A DNA stretch of 64,000 bases from Bacteroides caecigallinarum (GCF_016901995.1 NZ_JACJLE010000020.1:1-64000); one strand, 5' to 3'. Positions 32,378 through 41,310 are shown, counted from the first letter of the stretch. A program made the numbers and translations. The notes: a model not told the origin generated them from the letters alone.

Positions 32378-32855
32378 GTTTCAAAGATAGATTTCTTTCT
32401 GGAAAAGGACAAGTTTTATGGAGCAAAAAAGTAGAGTAAATTAATTGCAATCTGAAAAAATAAAATGGTTGTTATTGTGGATGATTTTGCTGGTAAAGTG
32501 GCAATTGAGAAGTTTAATAATGAAATGAAAACTAGATCGCTTGATGGAACGGAGGTGTTTGTTTTGTAGTAGTGCTTATGTAGAAAATACAGAAGTCTTT
32601 ATAAAAACATAGAATTTTGGTAATAAGCAAGAGACTGTGTGCAGCTTTCGTAAAATGGGATAGGTATTTGAATTTAGAAAATGGCTGTTATCAGAGATTT
32701 TGCTTTTAGATATGGAGATAAACTTTATTCGGGACATGCAGGACAAAACAAAGAAGTTAATTAATTTCAGATTTAACGTAAAGATGGTCAATCGTTTTAA
32801 GCTAAAACACCTCGTATTTTTGTTCATTTTATATATCCGTCTCGAATAAAATGTG

Positions 32856-32863
32856 TACTTTTG
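32856..32863 (+). promoter_or_regulatory. -7 box TACTTTTG of the defence operon
   Basis: It fits TAnnTTTG, 21 bases before the first ATG, so the predicted leader is about 15 bases. No clear -33 TTTG at 19 bases is seen. It is the only candidate promoter for the six genes. Confidence 0.55.
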
Positions 32864-32884
32864 TAGAAATCTCACATAAGCCGT

Positions 32885-34186
32885 ATGAATGATATTTTTT
32901 TTATAAAGTCGGTTCACCTTACCAATTTTCGTAATTATAAGAATATAAGATTGAATTTGGGTCGTATGACTACAATTATTATAGGTAGGAATGGTTCCGG
33001 TAAGACGAATATGATTACAGCTATCAAACAATCGTTGAGTTTTATATTCTCCAAGAAGAAAGATGCTCCACAGTTTGATTTTGTAGCTAGTAGCGATCAA
33101 AAGGTGAAGAGCTTTCTCTCTACCGATCCTCGCTATAATGATGGCGATTATAAATATCCTGTAGCTGTAGGTGCTGATGTACAGCTTTATGATGACGAAA
33201 AGCTATTAAGTTGGGAGTTGCGTAAGATATCTGCGGATAGAGGGATTAATGAGTCATATGTGGCAGCTTGTATGCGATTCTGGACTAAAGTTTTTGATAC
33301 TAATAAGATACCGGTTTTTTCATTCTTTTCGGATTCATATCCTCATATTCAGTCAACGATAGGAAAGAATATGCAGGATAAATTAGATTCGGGTAATCCT
33401 CTACCTCAGAATACAGCTTATTATAAATGGGACGATGAACGTAATTGTACAGAATTGTGGAAGCAGTATTATGTAATGAATTGGAAGAATACCCGTTTTG
33501 GTAATGATAAAGGTCAGGAGGAGTATTGTAGCGCGATAGAACAAGCAATGGTGACTTTTTCAGAGCCGATCAGTGGCAATCAGGATAATTTAGAATTTGC
33601 GCTTGAAGGGCTTACTGTTGAAGCACGAGGCAAAGAGGATACGCTGGTTGTGAAATTTCGCGATGGAAGAAGGATTCCGTTTGATATGTTGCCTCAGGGG
33701 TATAAGCGTATTCTTTCCATTGTTTTTGATATTGCTCATAGAGGATATCTGTTGCAGAAAAATTGTAATCCTTATGCAGTCGTGTTTATAGATGAGGTGG
33801 AACTGCATCTTCATCCTTCATTAGCTCAAGAAGTGGTTCAACGTTTCAGACGTTCTTTCTCTAATGCTCAGTTTGTGATTTCCACTCATTCTCCTCTGGT
33901 GATTGCTGATTATAAACAGGATGAAGACAATTTGCTATATAGTATTGTTGTATCCGAAGATGGCCCGGAGTACCATAATGTCAAGAATATGTATGGTATG
34001 GATTATATTACAGTGTTACAGAGTGTGATGGATACTCCAGAACGTAATTCATATTTACAGAATTTGGCCGGTGCTTATAGATATTGGAAGCAATTAGGCG
34101 ATAAGAAACGGATACTGCAACTGGAAAGTTCTATTAAGCGTCTGGTTGGTGAGGATAGTGAATTCTATAAATCATTGGTTAAGTAA
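32885..34186 (+). CDS. PtuA-like AAA ATPase (OLD/SMC type), 433 aa
   Basis: Residues 8-28 (IKSVHLTNFRNYKNIRLNLG) start an ABC/SMC-like ATPase. Walker A is IGRNGSGKT at Gly34-Thr41, a signature-like LPQGYKRILSIVFDI follows at about 275-290, Walker B with acidic Glu is AVVFIDEVELHLHP at about 299-312, and the H-loop STHSPLV at about 332. The order and spacing are those of PtuA of Septu and of retron-linked ATPases. The gene overlaps the HNH gene in a TAATG, as PtuA and PtuB genes often do. It probably senses phage DNA or nucleotide state and controls the HNH nuclease. Confidence 0.83.
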   Translation: MNDIFFIKSVHLTNFRNYKNIRLNLGRMTTIIIGRNGSGKTNMITAIKQSLSFIFSKKKDAPQFDFVASSDQKVKSFLSTDPRYNDGDYKYPVAVGADVQLYDDEKLLSWELRKISADRGINESYVAACMRFWTKVFDTNKIPVFSFFSDSYPHIQSTIGKNMQDKLDSGNPLPQNTAYYKWDDERNCTELWKQYYVMNWKNTRFGNDKGQEEYCSAIEQAMVTFSEPISGNQDNLEFALEGLTVEARGKEDTLVVKFRDGRRIPFDMLPQGYKRILSIVFDIAHRGYLLQKNCNPYAVVFIDEVELHLHPSLAQEVVQRFRRSFSNAQFVISTHSPLVIADYKQDEDNLLYSIVVSEDGPEYHNVKNMYGMDYITVLQSVMDTPERNSYLQNLAGAYRYWKQLGDKKRILQLESSIKRLVGEDSEFYKSLVK

Positions 34187-35028
34187 TGGAGTATATTGTA
34201 AAAACGAAACATGATGAAGCTCATGCCCTGATAGATGGTTTTCTACAACGTCATAAGGATAGGCATGGAGGGACTTATCAAGGTGATTTGTATGAGTATT
34301 TGGGAGCAGACTTTGTTTTCGGTCAGCCTAAGACCCGTGCGGCTTTGATAGGAATTCTGTTGAACGAACAAAGAGGTCGTTGTTGTTATTGCATGAGGAG
34401 AATTGATAGGTTAGCTTCGGATGAACGAACTATAGAGCATGTTATTGTGAATCATCCAAAAGATAGTGACGATTATAATCAATATTTAGGGAAGAACTCA
34501 CAGTTGGATACTGCAGATATTATATCGTCTGCTGATTTCTTAGCAAGACAAATGCCTCCGCCGCCATATCCTCACTCGGTAGCATACGAGAATATGTTGA
34601 TATCGTGTGCCGGTCATTGTCATTTAGGGGTCGGAACATCGTTTACCTGCAATGGTCGTCGTGGGCATAAGTTTATATATCCTTTACCGCTTATGGCTAA
34701 TGTGGGTAATGAAGTGAGGTATCAAAAAAATGGTTTTGTCTATTGGATTAATGAGACCGATACTGAAAATCCTACTATCGAATGCTTAGGGCTAAACCAT
34801 GATGTATTGAAATTGATTAGACGTATGTGGTATAAACTGTCTTCAATGGGACTTGATGCGGTTAACTGTGATAGGCAACAGTTGATATATGAAGTGCTTG
34901 GTGATATGTTGGATGAGGGTGTGAGTGATGCCTATTTTCAGACTTTGTTTCTTTTTGCTAAAAACGATTGGTACTGGAGTTTATTATTTCAGTTTGATTA
35001 CTTTAATGATGTATCAAAATTTATTTAG
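34186..35028 (+). CDS. PtuB-like HNH endonuclease, 280 aa
   Basis: The core is RGRCCYCMRRID with Cys66/67 and Cys69, then RTIEHVIVNHPKD with His85 as the catalytic base, and a downstream cysteine/histidine set (SCAGHCHLGVG). This is the HNH/McrA fold found in PtuB of Septu and in related defence nucleases. It is made from a TAATG overlap with the ATPase, so the two subunits are likely made at equal levels. Septu PtuAB cleaves DNA or RNA on phage infection; the target here is unknown. Confidence 0.82.
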   Translation: MEYIVKTKHDEAHALIDGFLQRHKDRHGGTYQGDLYEYLGADFVFGQPKTRAALIGILLNEQRGRCCYCMRRIDRLASDERTIEHVIVNHPKDSDDYNQYLGKNSQLDTADIISSADFLARQMPPPPYPHSVAYENMLISCAGHCHLGVGTSFTCNGRRGHKFIYPLPLMANVGNEVRYQKNGFVYWINETDTENPTIECLGLNHDVLKLIRRMWYKLSSMGLDAVNCDRQQLIYEVLGDMLDEGVSDAYFQTLFLFAKNDWYWSLLFQFDYFNDVSKFI

Positions 35029-35031
35029 ACT

Positions 35032-35943
35032 ATGAATGATGAAATTAAGGAAATAACAGAACGAATGAAAACCTTTCGTGAGATGCTATTACTGCCAAAA
35101 CCGAATGGCTTGGATTTTGAAAGTTGGTTGGATAATTTCCAAAAACAAGAAGAGAAGGAGCTTGCTGCTCGTATTTTAAAATATTTTATTTATTTCTCTG
35201 ATGACTTAATAGATCAAATGCTCCGTACGGTTATAGGGCGTTGTGGTTATTATTTTATGCAAAATGTTCCTGGGTGGAATCATGATAGTTTTAAGAGCGA
35301 ATGTTGGTATAGTTTTATTCAAGGAGAAAATCCAGACGATGCGACAGATAGTGGTTATATTTTCACTCGTAAACTGAGAGAAGTTCTGAATATTCCTGAT
35401 AACCGTATTATAAAGTTTGATACACTGTTTAAAAAATTGGAAACTAGTACTCTTCAGAATGTTATTTTAGTAGATGATTTCGTAGGTTCCGGTGCTCAAA
35501 CAGATAAAGCTTGGAACGAACACAAATTAGGATTAAAAAAGAAGACTTTAAGCGAACTTCAAAGTCGGTTTAATCATCGTATAATTTATGCCCCTCTTGT
35601 TGTTAATGATATGGGGCTATTGAGAATTAAGAAATATTGTTCTAATTTACACTTAGAATATATATATCATTTGGGTCTAGAATATAATCTTTTAAATATA
35701 GATGGATTATGCTGGGCAGGTGATTATAGTTTGTATGCTAGATTTTTAAATATGATGAATAGAATAGCTAAGGAACAAAAAATTCCTGTGACAGGTGGAG
35801 ACAGTGTGAATGATATAATGGGCTTTGCTGAACAAGGTCTTGCTTTGGCTTTTCATCATGGTATTCCAGATGCATGTCCTGCATTCTTTTATTGGAATAC
35901 TGATAATTGGAAACCTTTAAAAAAACGTCCGTATCATAGATAA
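35032..35943 (+). CDS. Phosphoribosyltransferase-like protein (PRTase-CE type), 303 aa
   Basis: The centre holds NVILVDDFVGSGAQTDKAW (Asp148, Asp149, Gly152-Ala155), a PRPP-binding loop of the form hhhhDDhhxSGxT/Q, as in type I phosphoribosyltransferases. Before it, HDSFKSECWYSF and IFTRKLREVLN match the N-terminal helical part of the conflict-associated PRTase (PRTase-CE) family. It lies 3 bases after the HNH gene. The reaction is unknown; a nucleotide-signal or nucleotide-depleting role is possible. Such proteins are typically found with ORC/CDC6-like ATPases, as here. Confidence 0.68.
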   Translation: MNDEIKEITERMKTFREMLLLPKPNGLDFESWLDNFQKQEEKELAARILKYFIYFSDDLIDQMLRTVIGRCGYYFMQNVPGWNHDSFKSECWYSFIQGENPDDATDSGYIFTRKLREVLNIPDNRIIKFDTLFKKLETSTLQNVILVDDFVGSGAQTDKAWNEHKLGLKKKTLSELQSRFNHRIIYAPLVVNDMGLLRIKKYCSNLHLEYIYHLGLEYNLLNIDGLCWAGDYSLYARFLNMMNRIAKEQKIPVTGGDSVNDIMGFAEQGLALAFHHGIPDACPAFFYWNTDNWKPLKKRPYHR

Positions 35944-35954
35944 ACTTTGAGATT

Positions 35955-37817
35955 ATGACATCAGATGAAAAATTGGCACAACTCGATGAGTTGTTTGGTA
36001 GTTATAAGGCGGAGTGGCTTAATGAAAAAATATTTCACTTCTTTGCCGCTCCAAGTTATTTTACATCTTTAAAGGATAAACGCCCATGTGTGTTGATGGG
36101 AGGTCGCGGCACAGGAAAGACAACTGTTTTAAGAGGCTTGTCTTATATGGGGCAGTATGCTTTGAATAATGATGATATTGATAGGTTTGATTTAAATAGT
36201 TATATTGGTATTTATTTTAGATGTGATACAAATCATGTTCATGCATTTAGTGGAAAAGGGATTGACAATGGAACATGGATGAAGATTTTTGCACACTATT
36301 TCAATCTTATTTTTACATCAGAAATACTTGAATTCATAGATTGGCATAAAAAACTTAAATCTGATGATGAAGTGTTGTCGAAACATGCATGTAGTTTGAT
36401 CGCTACTTCTTTACATTTGGGTGATGTTTCGGATTATAAGGAATTAATACATGTACTGGAAACGGCTATGTATAAATTTCAGGCAGATATTAATAACATT
36501 TCAGATGGTAATATGCCACAACTTTCATTAGCAGGTGATCCTGTTAAAATAGTGACTGAGCAGGCAAGAAAATTAAGACAGTTTAGTGGTAAAATATTTT
36601 ATTTGCTTATTGATGAATATGAAAATCTTTTGGATTCCCAGCAGCAGATTGTAAATACATTACTTAAACATGTACCTCAATCTTATACGATAAAGATTGG
36701 TGTACGTGAGATGGGTTGGAGAGTTAAGCATACGATGAATCCACAGGAAAGCGTTATTGATCCTGCTGACTATGTATTGTTCAATATTGTAGATGAGTTT
36801 ACTGATGAAACTCCTGATAAGTTTGAATCTTTTGCACGTGATGTATGCCAGTTAAGAATAAAAGATTTGCTTGAAGAGGATGGAGTGGAATTTGATATAG
36901 AGCAAGCTTTAGTAAATTTGCCTTACGAAGATGAGGCAATAAAACTTGGAGTAGAACAGACCTGCCAATATAAAAATATTCTTGAGTTTGAAAAGGAGAG
37001 TGGGCTTGATTTAGGTGTGTCTTCGCTTTATAAATTCTTTATATCTTATTGGTCTGAGAATCATAACTCAATGCTTAAAGATACAATAGAGGATTATTTT
37101 AAAAATAGGAAAAGGTGGAATACTCGTTATGAGAATTATAAGTATAGTCTACTCTTTAAAATACGCACTGGAAGAGGTAGTGGTGGAATTCAGAAGTATT
37201 ATGCAGGATGGAGTACATTTGTAAAACTTGCTAATGGAAATATCCGTTATCTAATGGAGTTGGTTTACCGTTCTTATTATATTTATTTGCAAGAGGGGGG
37301 AGATATCACTAAACCTGTATCTGCCGATGTTCAGACAAAGGCTGCACGTAACGTTGGGTGGAAAAATCTTACAGAGTTGGAAGGTACATGGAGTAATGGT
37401 GCTCAATTGACACGTATGGTTCAAACACTTGGTACTATATTTTCAAAGTTGGCTAAAGATGGAGAAAATTCAGCTCCCGAAATAGTGCAATTTGAAATAG
37501 AAGGTGAACGTTCTGCACGTACGGAGGAATTACTTCAAGCAGGAATCATGAATTTAGCACTCGTTCGTATGCCAGCCAATAAACAGTCGGGGCGTGGTAG
37601 TGTAAAGGAATTTATGTATTCGCTTCATCCTATTTTTGCTCCTTATTTTATATATAGTTTTCGTAGAAAACGTAAGATGGGGTTATCAGATGCAGAATTC
37701 TTGCTTTGTGTGGATAACCCTAATAATGCTGTTAGGGACATCTTAAGCAAGAGAAATGTCAAGATAGACAAAGAGGAAACTAATATGTATCAATTATCTT
37801 TTGACTTTTGGGATTAG
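35955..37817 (+). CDS. ORC/CDC6-like P-loop ATPase, 620 aa
   Basis: Walker A is GGRGTGKTT at Gly49-Thr57 (FTSLKDKRPCVLMGG before it), Walker B is FYLLIDEYENLLD at about 215-225, and a sensor-like KIGVREMGWRVKHT follows at about 250. The rest is helical with a winged-helix-like end. It is the ATPase of the ORC-CDC6 family that accompanies conflict PRTase genes. It may load or remodel a nucleic-acid or effector complex. It starts 11 bases after the PRTase gene. Confidence 0.72.
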   Translation: MTSDEKLAQLDELFGSYKAEWLNEKIFHFFAAPSYFTSLKDKRPCVLMGGRGTGKTTVLRGLSYMGQYALNNDDIDRFDLNSYIGIYFRCDTNHVHAFSGKGIDNGTWMKIFAHYFNLIFTSEILEFIDWHKKLKSDDEVLSKHACSLIATSLHLGDVSDYKELIHVLETAMYKFQADINNISDGNMPQLSLAGDPVKIVTEQARKLRQFSGKIFYLLIDEYENLLDSQQQIVNTLLKHVPQSYTIKIGVREMGWRVKHTMNPQESVIDPADYVLFNIVDEFTDETPDKFESFARDVCQLRIKDLLEEDGVEFDIEQALVNLPYEDEAIKLGVEQTCQYKNILEFEKESGLDLGVSSLYKFFISYWSENHNSMLKDTIEDYFKNRKRWNTRYENYKYSLLFKIRTGRGSGGIQKYYAGWSTFVKLANGNIRYLMELVYRSYYIYLQEGGDITKPVSADVQTKAARNVGWKNLTELEGTWSNGAQLTRMVQTLGTIFSKLAKDGENSAPEIVQFEIEGERSARTEELLQAGIMNLALVRMPANKQSGRGSVKEFMYSLHPIFAPYFIYSFRRKRKMGLSDAEFLLCVDNPNNAVRDILSKRNVKIDKEETNMYQLSFDFWD

Positions 37818-37818
37818 T

Positions 37819-38751
37819 ATGATAAATAAGGACTATTTGTATACAAAAATTTGGAACGATTTAAGTGACGTGGTACTAGAACCGGATTCTCTTTATCTCT
37901 ATGCCCAAGATCCGGAAGATAGAAGTAGATATTGTTCGTCAAAACTATCTTTAAAGAATGTTAATACTGTATTTGAGGAAATTTCTATCAATGATGATGA
38001 TCAGATGGTGATTTCTTCAAATCATAATGTTGTACCATTAACTAGTACCGATGCAATAAAAAGATTTTTTTCTTCTTATAAATTTAGAGTGTTATATTTG
38101 GAAGTGACGGGTATGTGTTGCAGACTTGTAGCTCCTCTTATGAAGTATGCAATTGAAAATGGAATAGAAATAAGAGTTGTGTATAGTGAGCCAAAGGAGT
38201 ATTTGTTGTGTGAATTTCAAAAGGAGGGACTTAACAAAGATTTATCAGAATCAATAGCAGGTGTAAATCCTTTACCTGGTTTTATTCGTTTGGTTCCTTT
38301 TAAGGAAGAACCTTTATTTGTTACTTTACTTGGTTTTGAAGGAGGCAGATTTTCATATTTAGTTACAAATAAACAACCATCTTATGATAAAATCCTACCT
38401 GTTGTAGGAGTACCTGGATATAGGATGCATTATCCTTTTGAAAGTTTTTGGGGTAACCGTAATGCTCTGAAAACGACTAAGGCTTATGAACGTATAATAT
38501 ATGCTGAGGCTAATTCCATTGTTGATAGTTATCTGATATTGGGGAAGATTTCGTATGACAAAAGGAAGCCTAATATGATAGTGGCTCCAATTGGAACTAA
38601 GCCTCATGCGATTGGAGCTATCTTGTATGCCATAAAGAATCCGGACAAAGTGGAGTTACTATATGATAATCCTAAGAGAAGTTTACATAGGACGGAAGGT
38701 GTGGGTCGTATATTGGTTTGTGATGTAACTAAACTCTATAGAGAAAACTGA
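37819..38751 (+). CDS. Unrecognised protein, 310 aa, possible Rossmann-like fold
   Basis: Start taken at ATG 37819, one base past the previous stop; a TTG 18 bases earlier overlaps it. No family is recognised. Repeated strand-helix elements are visible: FRVLYLEVTGMCCRLVAPLM then KYAIENGIEIRVVYSEPKE, and near the C-terminus NMIVAPIGTKPHAIGAILYA then IKNPDKVELLYDNPKRS and VGRILVCDV. This suggests two alpha/beta domains with nucleotide- or base-binding potential, like a CARF/SAVED-type sensor, but that is a guess. It is the best candidate for a new component of this operon. Confidence 0.7.
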   Translation: MINKDYLYTKIWNDLSDVVLEPDSLYLYAQDPEDRSRYCSSKLSLKNVNTVFEEISINDDDQMVISSNHNVVPLTSTDAIKRFFSSYKFRVLYLEVTGMCCRLVAPLMKYAIENGIEIRVVYSEPKEYLLCEFQKEGLNKDLSESIAGVNPLPGFIRLVPFKEEPLFVTLLGFEGGRFSYLVTNKQPSYDKILPVVGVPGYRMHYPFESFWGNRNALKTTKAYERIIYAEANSIVDSYLILGKISYDKRKPNMIVAPIGTKPHAIGAILYAIKNPDKVELLYDNPKRSLHRTEGVGRILVCDVTKLYREN

Positions 38752-38752
38752 T

Positions 38753-39799
38753 ATGTCGGAATTGGATTCTTATTATACGCCACCTTCGTTGGCAGATAAA
38801 TTGGTTAGTTTTATTACTTCATCTGACATCTCTTGTGCTGTGGACTTTTGTGTGGGAGATGGAGATTTGCTAAAGGCTGTAGCTAAACGCTATAGTAATG
38901 CTGAATTGTATGGTACTGATATTTCGGATGATGCTCTAAATAAACTTTCAAATGACTGCCCTAATTGGCATTTAGATAAGTGTGACTTTAGAAAAGATGA
39001 TTCCATTAACAAAGTAACTTTTTTGAAAAAAGGAAAATTTGATTTAATAGTGTTGAATCCTCCCTTTACATGTAAAGGGAGTGTAGTTGAGAATATTACA
39101 TTTGATGGTAAAGAATATCGTGTTAGTACTGCTATGTTATTCTTGATGCGAGCCTTAAAATATCTTACACCTAATGGCGGTCTATATGCTATACTACCAA
39201 TAAGTTGTGTATATTCTATTAAAGACAGAAAGGCTTGGAATTATTTAAAAGATTATTATAATGCTTGTATATTAGAGGAATATAATAAGGTTAGTTTTAC
39301 AAGTAAATGTACACCGAATATAGTATTGGTTTATGTGGGTCACTATACAGTGACTGGAAGTAATGAAAAATCGAGAATTTTCGATTTCTCATCACTTCCA
39401 GTCACTTCAATATTAAGAGGAGGCATACGGATGCAGAATCTAAAATATAGTAAATCCCCAAAAGCTATGCCATTGATTCATACAACTAATCTTCAGAAAG
39501 GTGGATTAGTGAATTTGAAACGTATTATGACAGGACAAAATCTACTAGTGAGTGGAAGTGGCGTGGTTATTCCACGAGTATGTAATCCAACTCCAAATAA
39601 AGTAGCTCTATTGGATGAAGAGACCGTTTATGTACTATCTGATTGTACTATTGTTTTACAAACTCAGACCAGAATTGATGCAGAGAAGTTACGAGATAGT
39701 ATAATAGAACATTGGTATGATTTTGTGACCGTTTATAAAGGTACTGGTGCTCAATATACTACTTTGGAGAGATTAAAGACTCTTTTTGGCATCAGTTAG
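38753..39799 (+). CDS. Class I DNA methyltransferase (N6-adenine type), 348 aa
   Basis: The SAM-binding motif DFCVGDGDLL starts at about Asp31, and the catalytic motif IV LNPPF is at Asn102-Phe105, followed by FTCKGSVVENITFDG. The opening YYTPPSLADKLVSFI is typical of adenine methylases of the type I/BREX-like kind. The C-terminal half (about 210-348) may be the target recognition part. It lies one base after the previous gene. It could mark host DNA as self against the HNH nuclease, or act on another substrate. Confidence 0.8.
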   Translation: MSELDSYYTPPSLADKLVSFITSSDISCAVDFCVGDGDLLKAVAKRYSNAELYGTDISDDALNKLSNDCPNWHLDKCDFRKDDSINKVTFLKKGKFDLIVLNPPFTCKGSVVENITFDGKEYRVSTAMLFLMRALKYLTPNGGLYAILPISCVYSIKDRKAWNYLKDYYNACILEEYNKVSFTSKCTPNIVLVYVGHYTVTGSNEKSRIFDFSSLPVTSILRGGIRMQNLKYSKSPKAMPLIHTTNLQKGGLVNLKRIMTGQNLLVSGSGVVIPRVCNPTPNKVALLDEETVYVLSDCTIVLQTQTRIDAEKLRDSIIEHWYDFVTVYKGTGAQYTTLERLKTLFGIS

Positions 39800-40163
39800 A
39801 ATATTATTACCTATAAATAGCAAAATATGACTAATAGAAAGATAAAATTTTCTTTTCATATCATAATAATTGAAAGATTGTTTCGCTATGATCGGCATTG
39901 TCACCTGATATACCTTTGAGTCATAAAGTTTAATAACTTAATAACAGTGATTATAGCTAACAAACAGTAGTGAAAACAATTATAAATTCTATTATGATGT
40001 TTTTTCATTTGGATGTTCAATCTAAAATCACTACCTTTACCTCGTTGGAACAAGGCAAATTCCTATCGGAAAAACATAGAACTGAAGCAGGTGCAGAGCT
40101 GGGTGCTTTTCTTGGATGATTTGTATAACAATCTGAATATCAGTTTAGATTAAAAACTCCGTT
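39800..40163. other. Non-coding right end of the island
   Basis: AT-rich with no full-length gene. A plus-strand frame around 40017-40154 (FNLKSLPLPRWNKANSYR ... NNLNISLD, then TAA) has no start and looks like the C-terminal end of a lost gene. It ends just before the attachment repeat. Confidence 0.5.
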
Positions 40164-40180
40164 AGTCCCGTACGCACCGC
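40164..40180 (+). other. Island attachment site, chromosome side
   Basis: AGTCCCGTACGCACCGC, identical to the tRNA-Asp copy at 26671-26687. It lies 2 bases before the displaced tRNA terminator. Confidence 0.85.
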
Positions 40181-40182
40181 TT

Positions 40183-40214
40183 AAGTCTCCATTTTTATGG
40201 AGACTTATTTTTTT
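40183..40214 (+). terminator. Terminator displaced from tRNA-Asp
   Basis: AAGTCTCC and GGAGACTT (8 bp) around ATTTTTAT, then a T-run. On the minus strand it also serves as end of the araC-type gene. Its place right after the att core suggests it once followed the tRNA directly. Confidence 0.75.
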
Positions 40215-41107
40215 ATATCCTTTTGAAATTCACTTGGTGACACCCCACTAAGTCTTTTAAAGAACTTATAAAAAGCTGCTTGGTCTGAAAATGAAAGCAT
40301 CTCTGCCACTTTCTGAACTGAATTTGACGGATTTCTTAAATAAATCTTAGCTTCTTCCATAATACATTCGTTTATTAACTGACTAGCAGATTTACCATAT
40401 ACTCTTTTTAATTTTACAGACAATGTATTAGGAGATACACACAATTTATCAGCATACCAGCCAACTTCATGCTGTCGGCAACAATTCGTATGCATCAGAT
40501 AAATGAAATGTGACAAAACATCATTCCAACGATTAACCGGATCGCTTCCAGTATCATTTTTCAATTTCCTGAAAATTATATTCCATATTTCAAAGTGCAA
40601 TGCAATAAAGGTATTTTTCATTACTCCATGTAGAAAGTAATGCTCTTTCTGGTTTATAGTATTTAATAATATATCAATGAAAGGCAATAAATGTCCCAAT
40701 TCACAATCATCTAAAGACAAAATAGGTTTCTGACCATATTTATACATGCATCTGGCAAAAACAGAACGCGTATCTTCAGCTATCCTTTGAAAAAGACTTT
40801 GCTCCGTAACCAACAGATAACCTTCGAACTCGCTATCGGTATTTAAACATATTTGACGGTAAAAAGCTATAAACTCGATATATGCCGGCGAATGTACCAC
40901 TATATTTTCTCCTCTTGCTATAAAATTTACCTTACCTTTGGTTACCAACAAGAATGTGTGATGAAGATTTTTTATCATTCCGGATTTAAAAATCCCTTTC
41001 CCGTGTAATTTTAATACTGACATATCATCATTGAAAGCCGCTTGATCTACCTTGCCTTCGTCAAAGGCGCTTTCTGATATCCATTCCGAACAAATATACC
41101 TTTTCAT
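40205..41107 (-). CDS. AraC-family transcriptional regulator, 300 aa
   Basis: The C-terminal double HTH (about 200-298) reads DKLCVSPNTLSVKLKRVYGK, SASQLINECIMEEAKIYLRN, then KVAEMLSFSDQAAFYKFFKR and LSGVSPSEFQKD, the AraC signature. The N-terminal half (about 1-150) is the ligand/sensing domain. It is the first chromosomal gene right of the island and is divergent from the small winged-helix gene at 41311. Confidence 0.92.
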   Translation of the reverse strand: MKRYICSEWISESAFDEGKVDQAAFNDDMSVLKLHGKGIFKSGMIKNLHHTFLLVTKGKVNFIARGENIVVHSPAYIEFIAFYRQICLNTDSEFEGYLLVTEQSLFQRIAEDTRSVFARCMYKYGQKPILSLDDCELGHLLPFIDILLNTINQKEHYFLHGVMKNTFIALHFEIWNIIFRKLKNDTGSDPVNRWNDVLSHFIYLMHTNCCRQHEVGWYADKLCVSPNTLSVKLKRVYGKSASQLINECIMEEAKIYLRNPSNSVQKVAEMLSFSDQAAFYKFFKRLSGVSPSEFQKDIKK

Positions 41108-41258
41108 TATAACATCGTTTTTTACAAAAATAATGATATAAGCCCGTTCACAGTAAGTATTTTCACTGATTTATAATCTTTAAACAAAAAATAAACCAAG
41201 TGTCACATTCGGACTAATTATATACATATCAAGACATTTAATAGTTATATATTGGATT

Positions 41259-41266
41259 TAATTTTG
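41259..41266 (+). promoter_or_regulatory. -7 box TAATTTTG of the 41311 gene
   Basis: It fits TAnnTTTG, with TTTA 19 bases upstream; ATG follows after 44 bases. It probably drives 41311-41520 and the outer-membrane gene behind it. Confidence 0.5.
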
Positions 41267-41310
41267 CAATATATCAATAAAGACATATATAAACTTAAAA
41301 CAATTACGCC

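Larger units (their letters stand above)
31716..32884. other. Low-coding gap before the defence operon
   Basis: This 1.17-kb AT-rich stretch holds only a broken antitoxin gene (32195-32377), a 34-codon plus-strand frame at 32465-32569 (MVVIVDDFAGKVAIEKFNN...) of doubtful reality, and a short TTGGGG/CCCCAA hairpin near 31910-31935. It looks like decayed DNA between the integrase module and the cargo. Confidence 0.6.
26671..40180. mobile_element. Genomic island in the 3' end of tRNA-Asp
   Basis: Direct repeats AGTCCCGTACGCACCGC (17 bp) at 26671-26687 (within the tRNA) and 40164-40180 bound a 13.5-kb segment. It contains a tyrosine recombinase reading away from the tRNA, two more recombinases, two excisionase-like genes and a six-gene defence-like operon. 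Immediately right of the second copy is a strong terminator that probably belonged to the tRNA before insertion. Confidence 0.82.

Noticed and set aside
32465-32569. 34-codon plus-strand frame as a real gene
   Set aside because: It is too short, without promoter or recognisable family, in a decayed stretch.
32885-35028. Simple two-gene Septu system as the whole cargo
   Set aside because: Four further genes follow with gaps of 1-11 bases and no internal promoter, so the operon is larger than Septu.
37801-37818. TTG start for the unknown gene at 37801
   Set aside because: The ATG at 37819 sits one base after the previous stop, the spacing used by the other genes of the operon.
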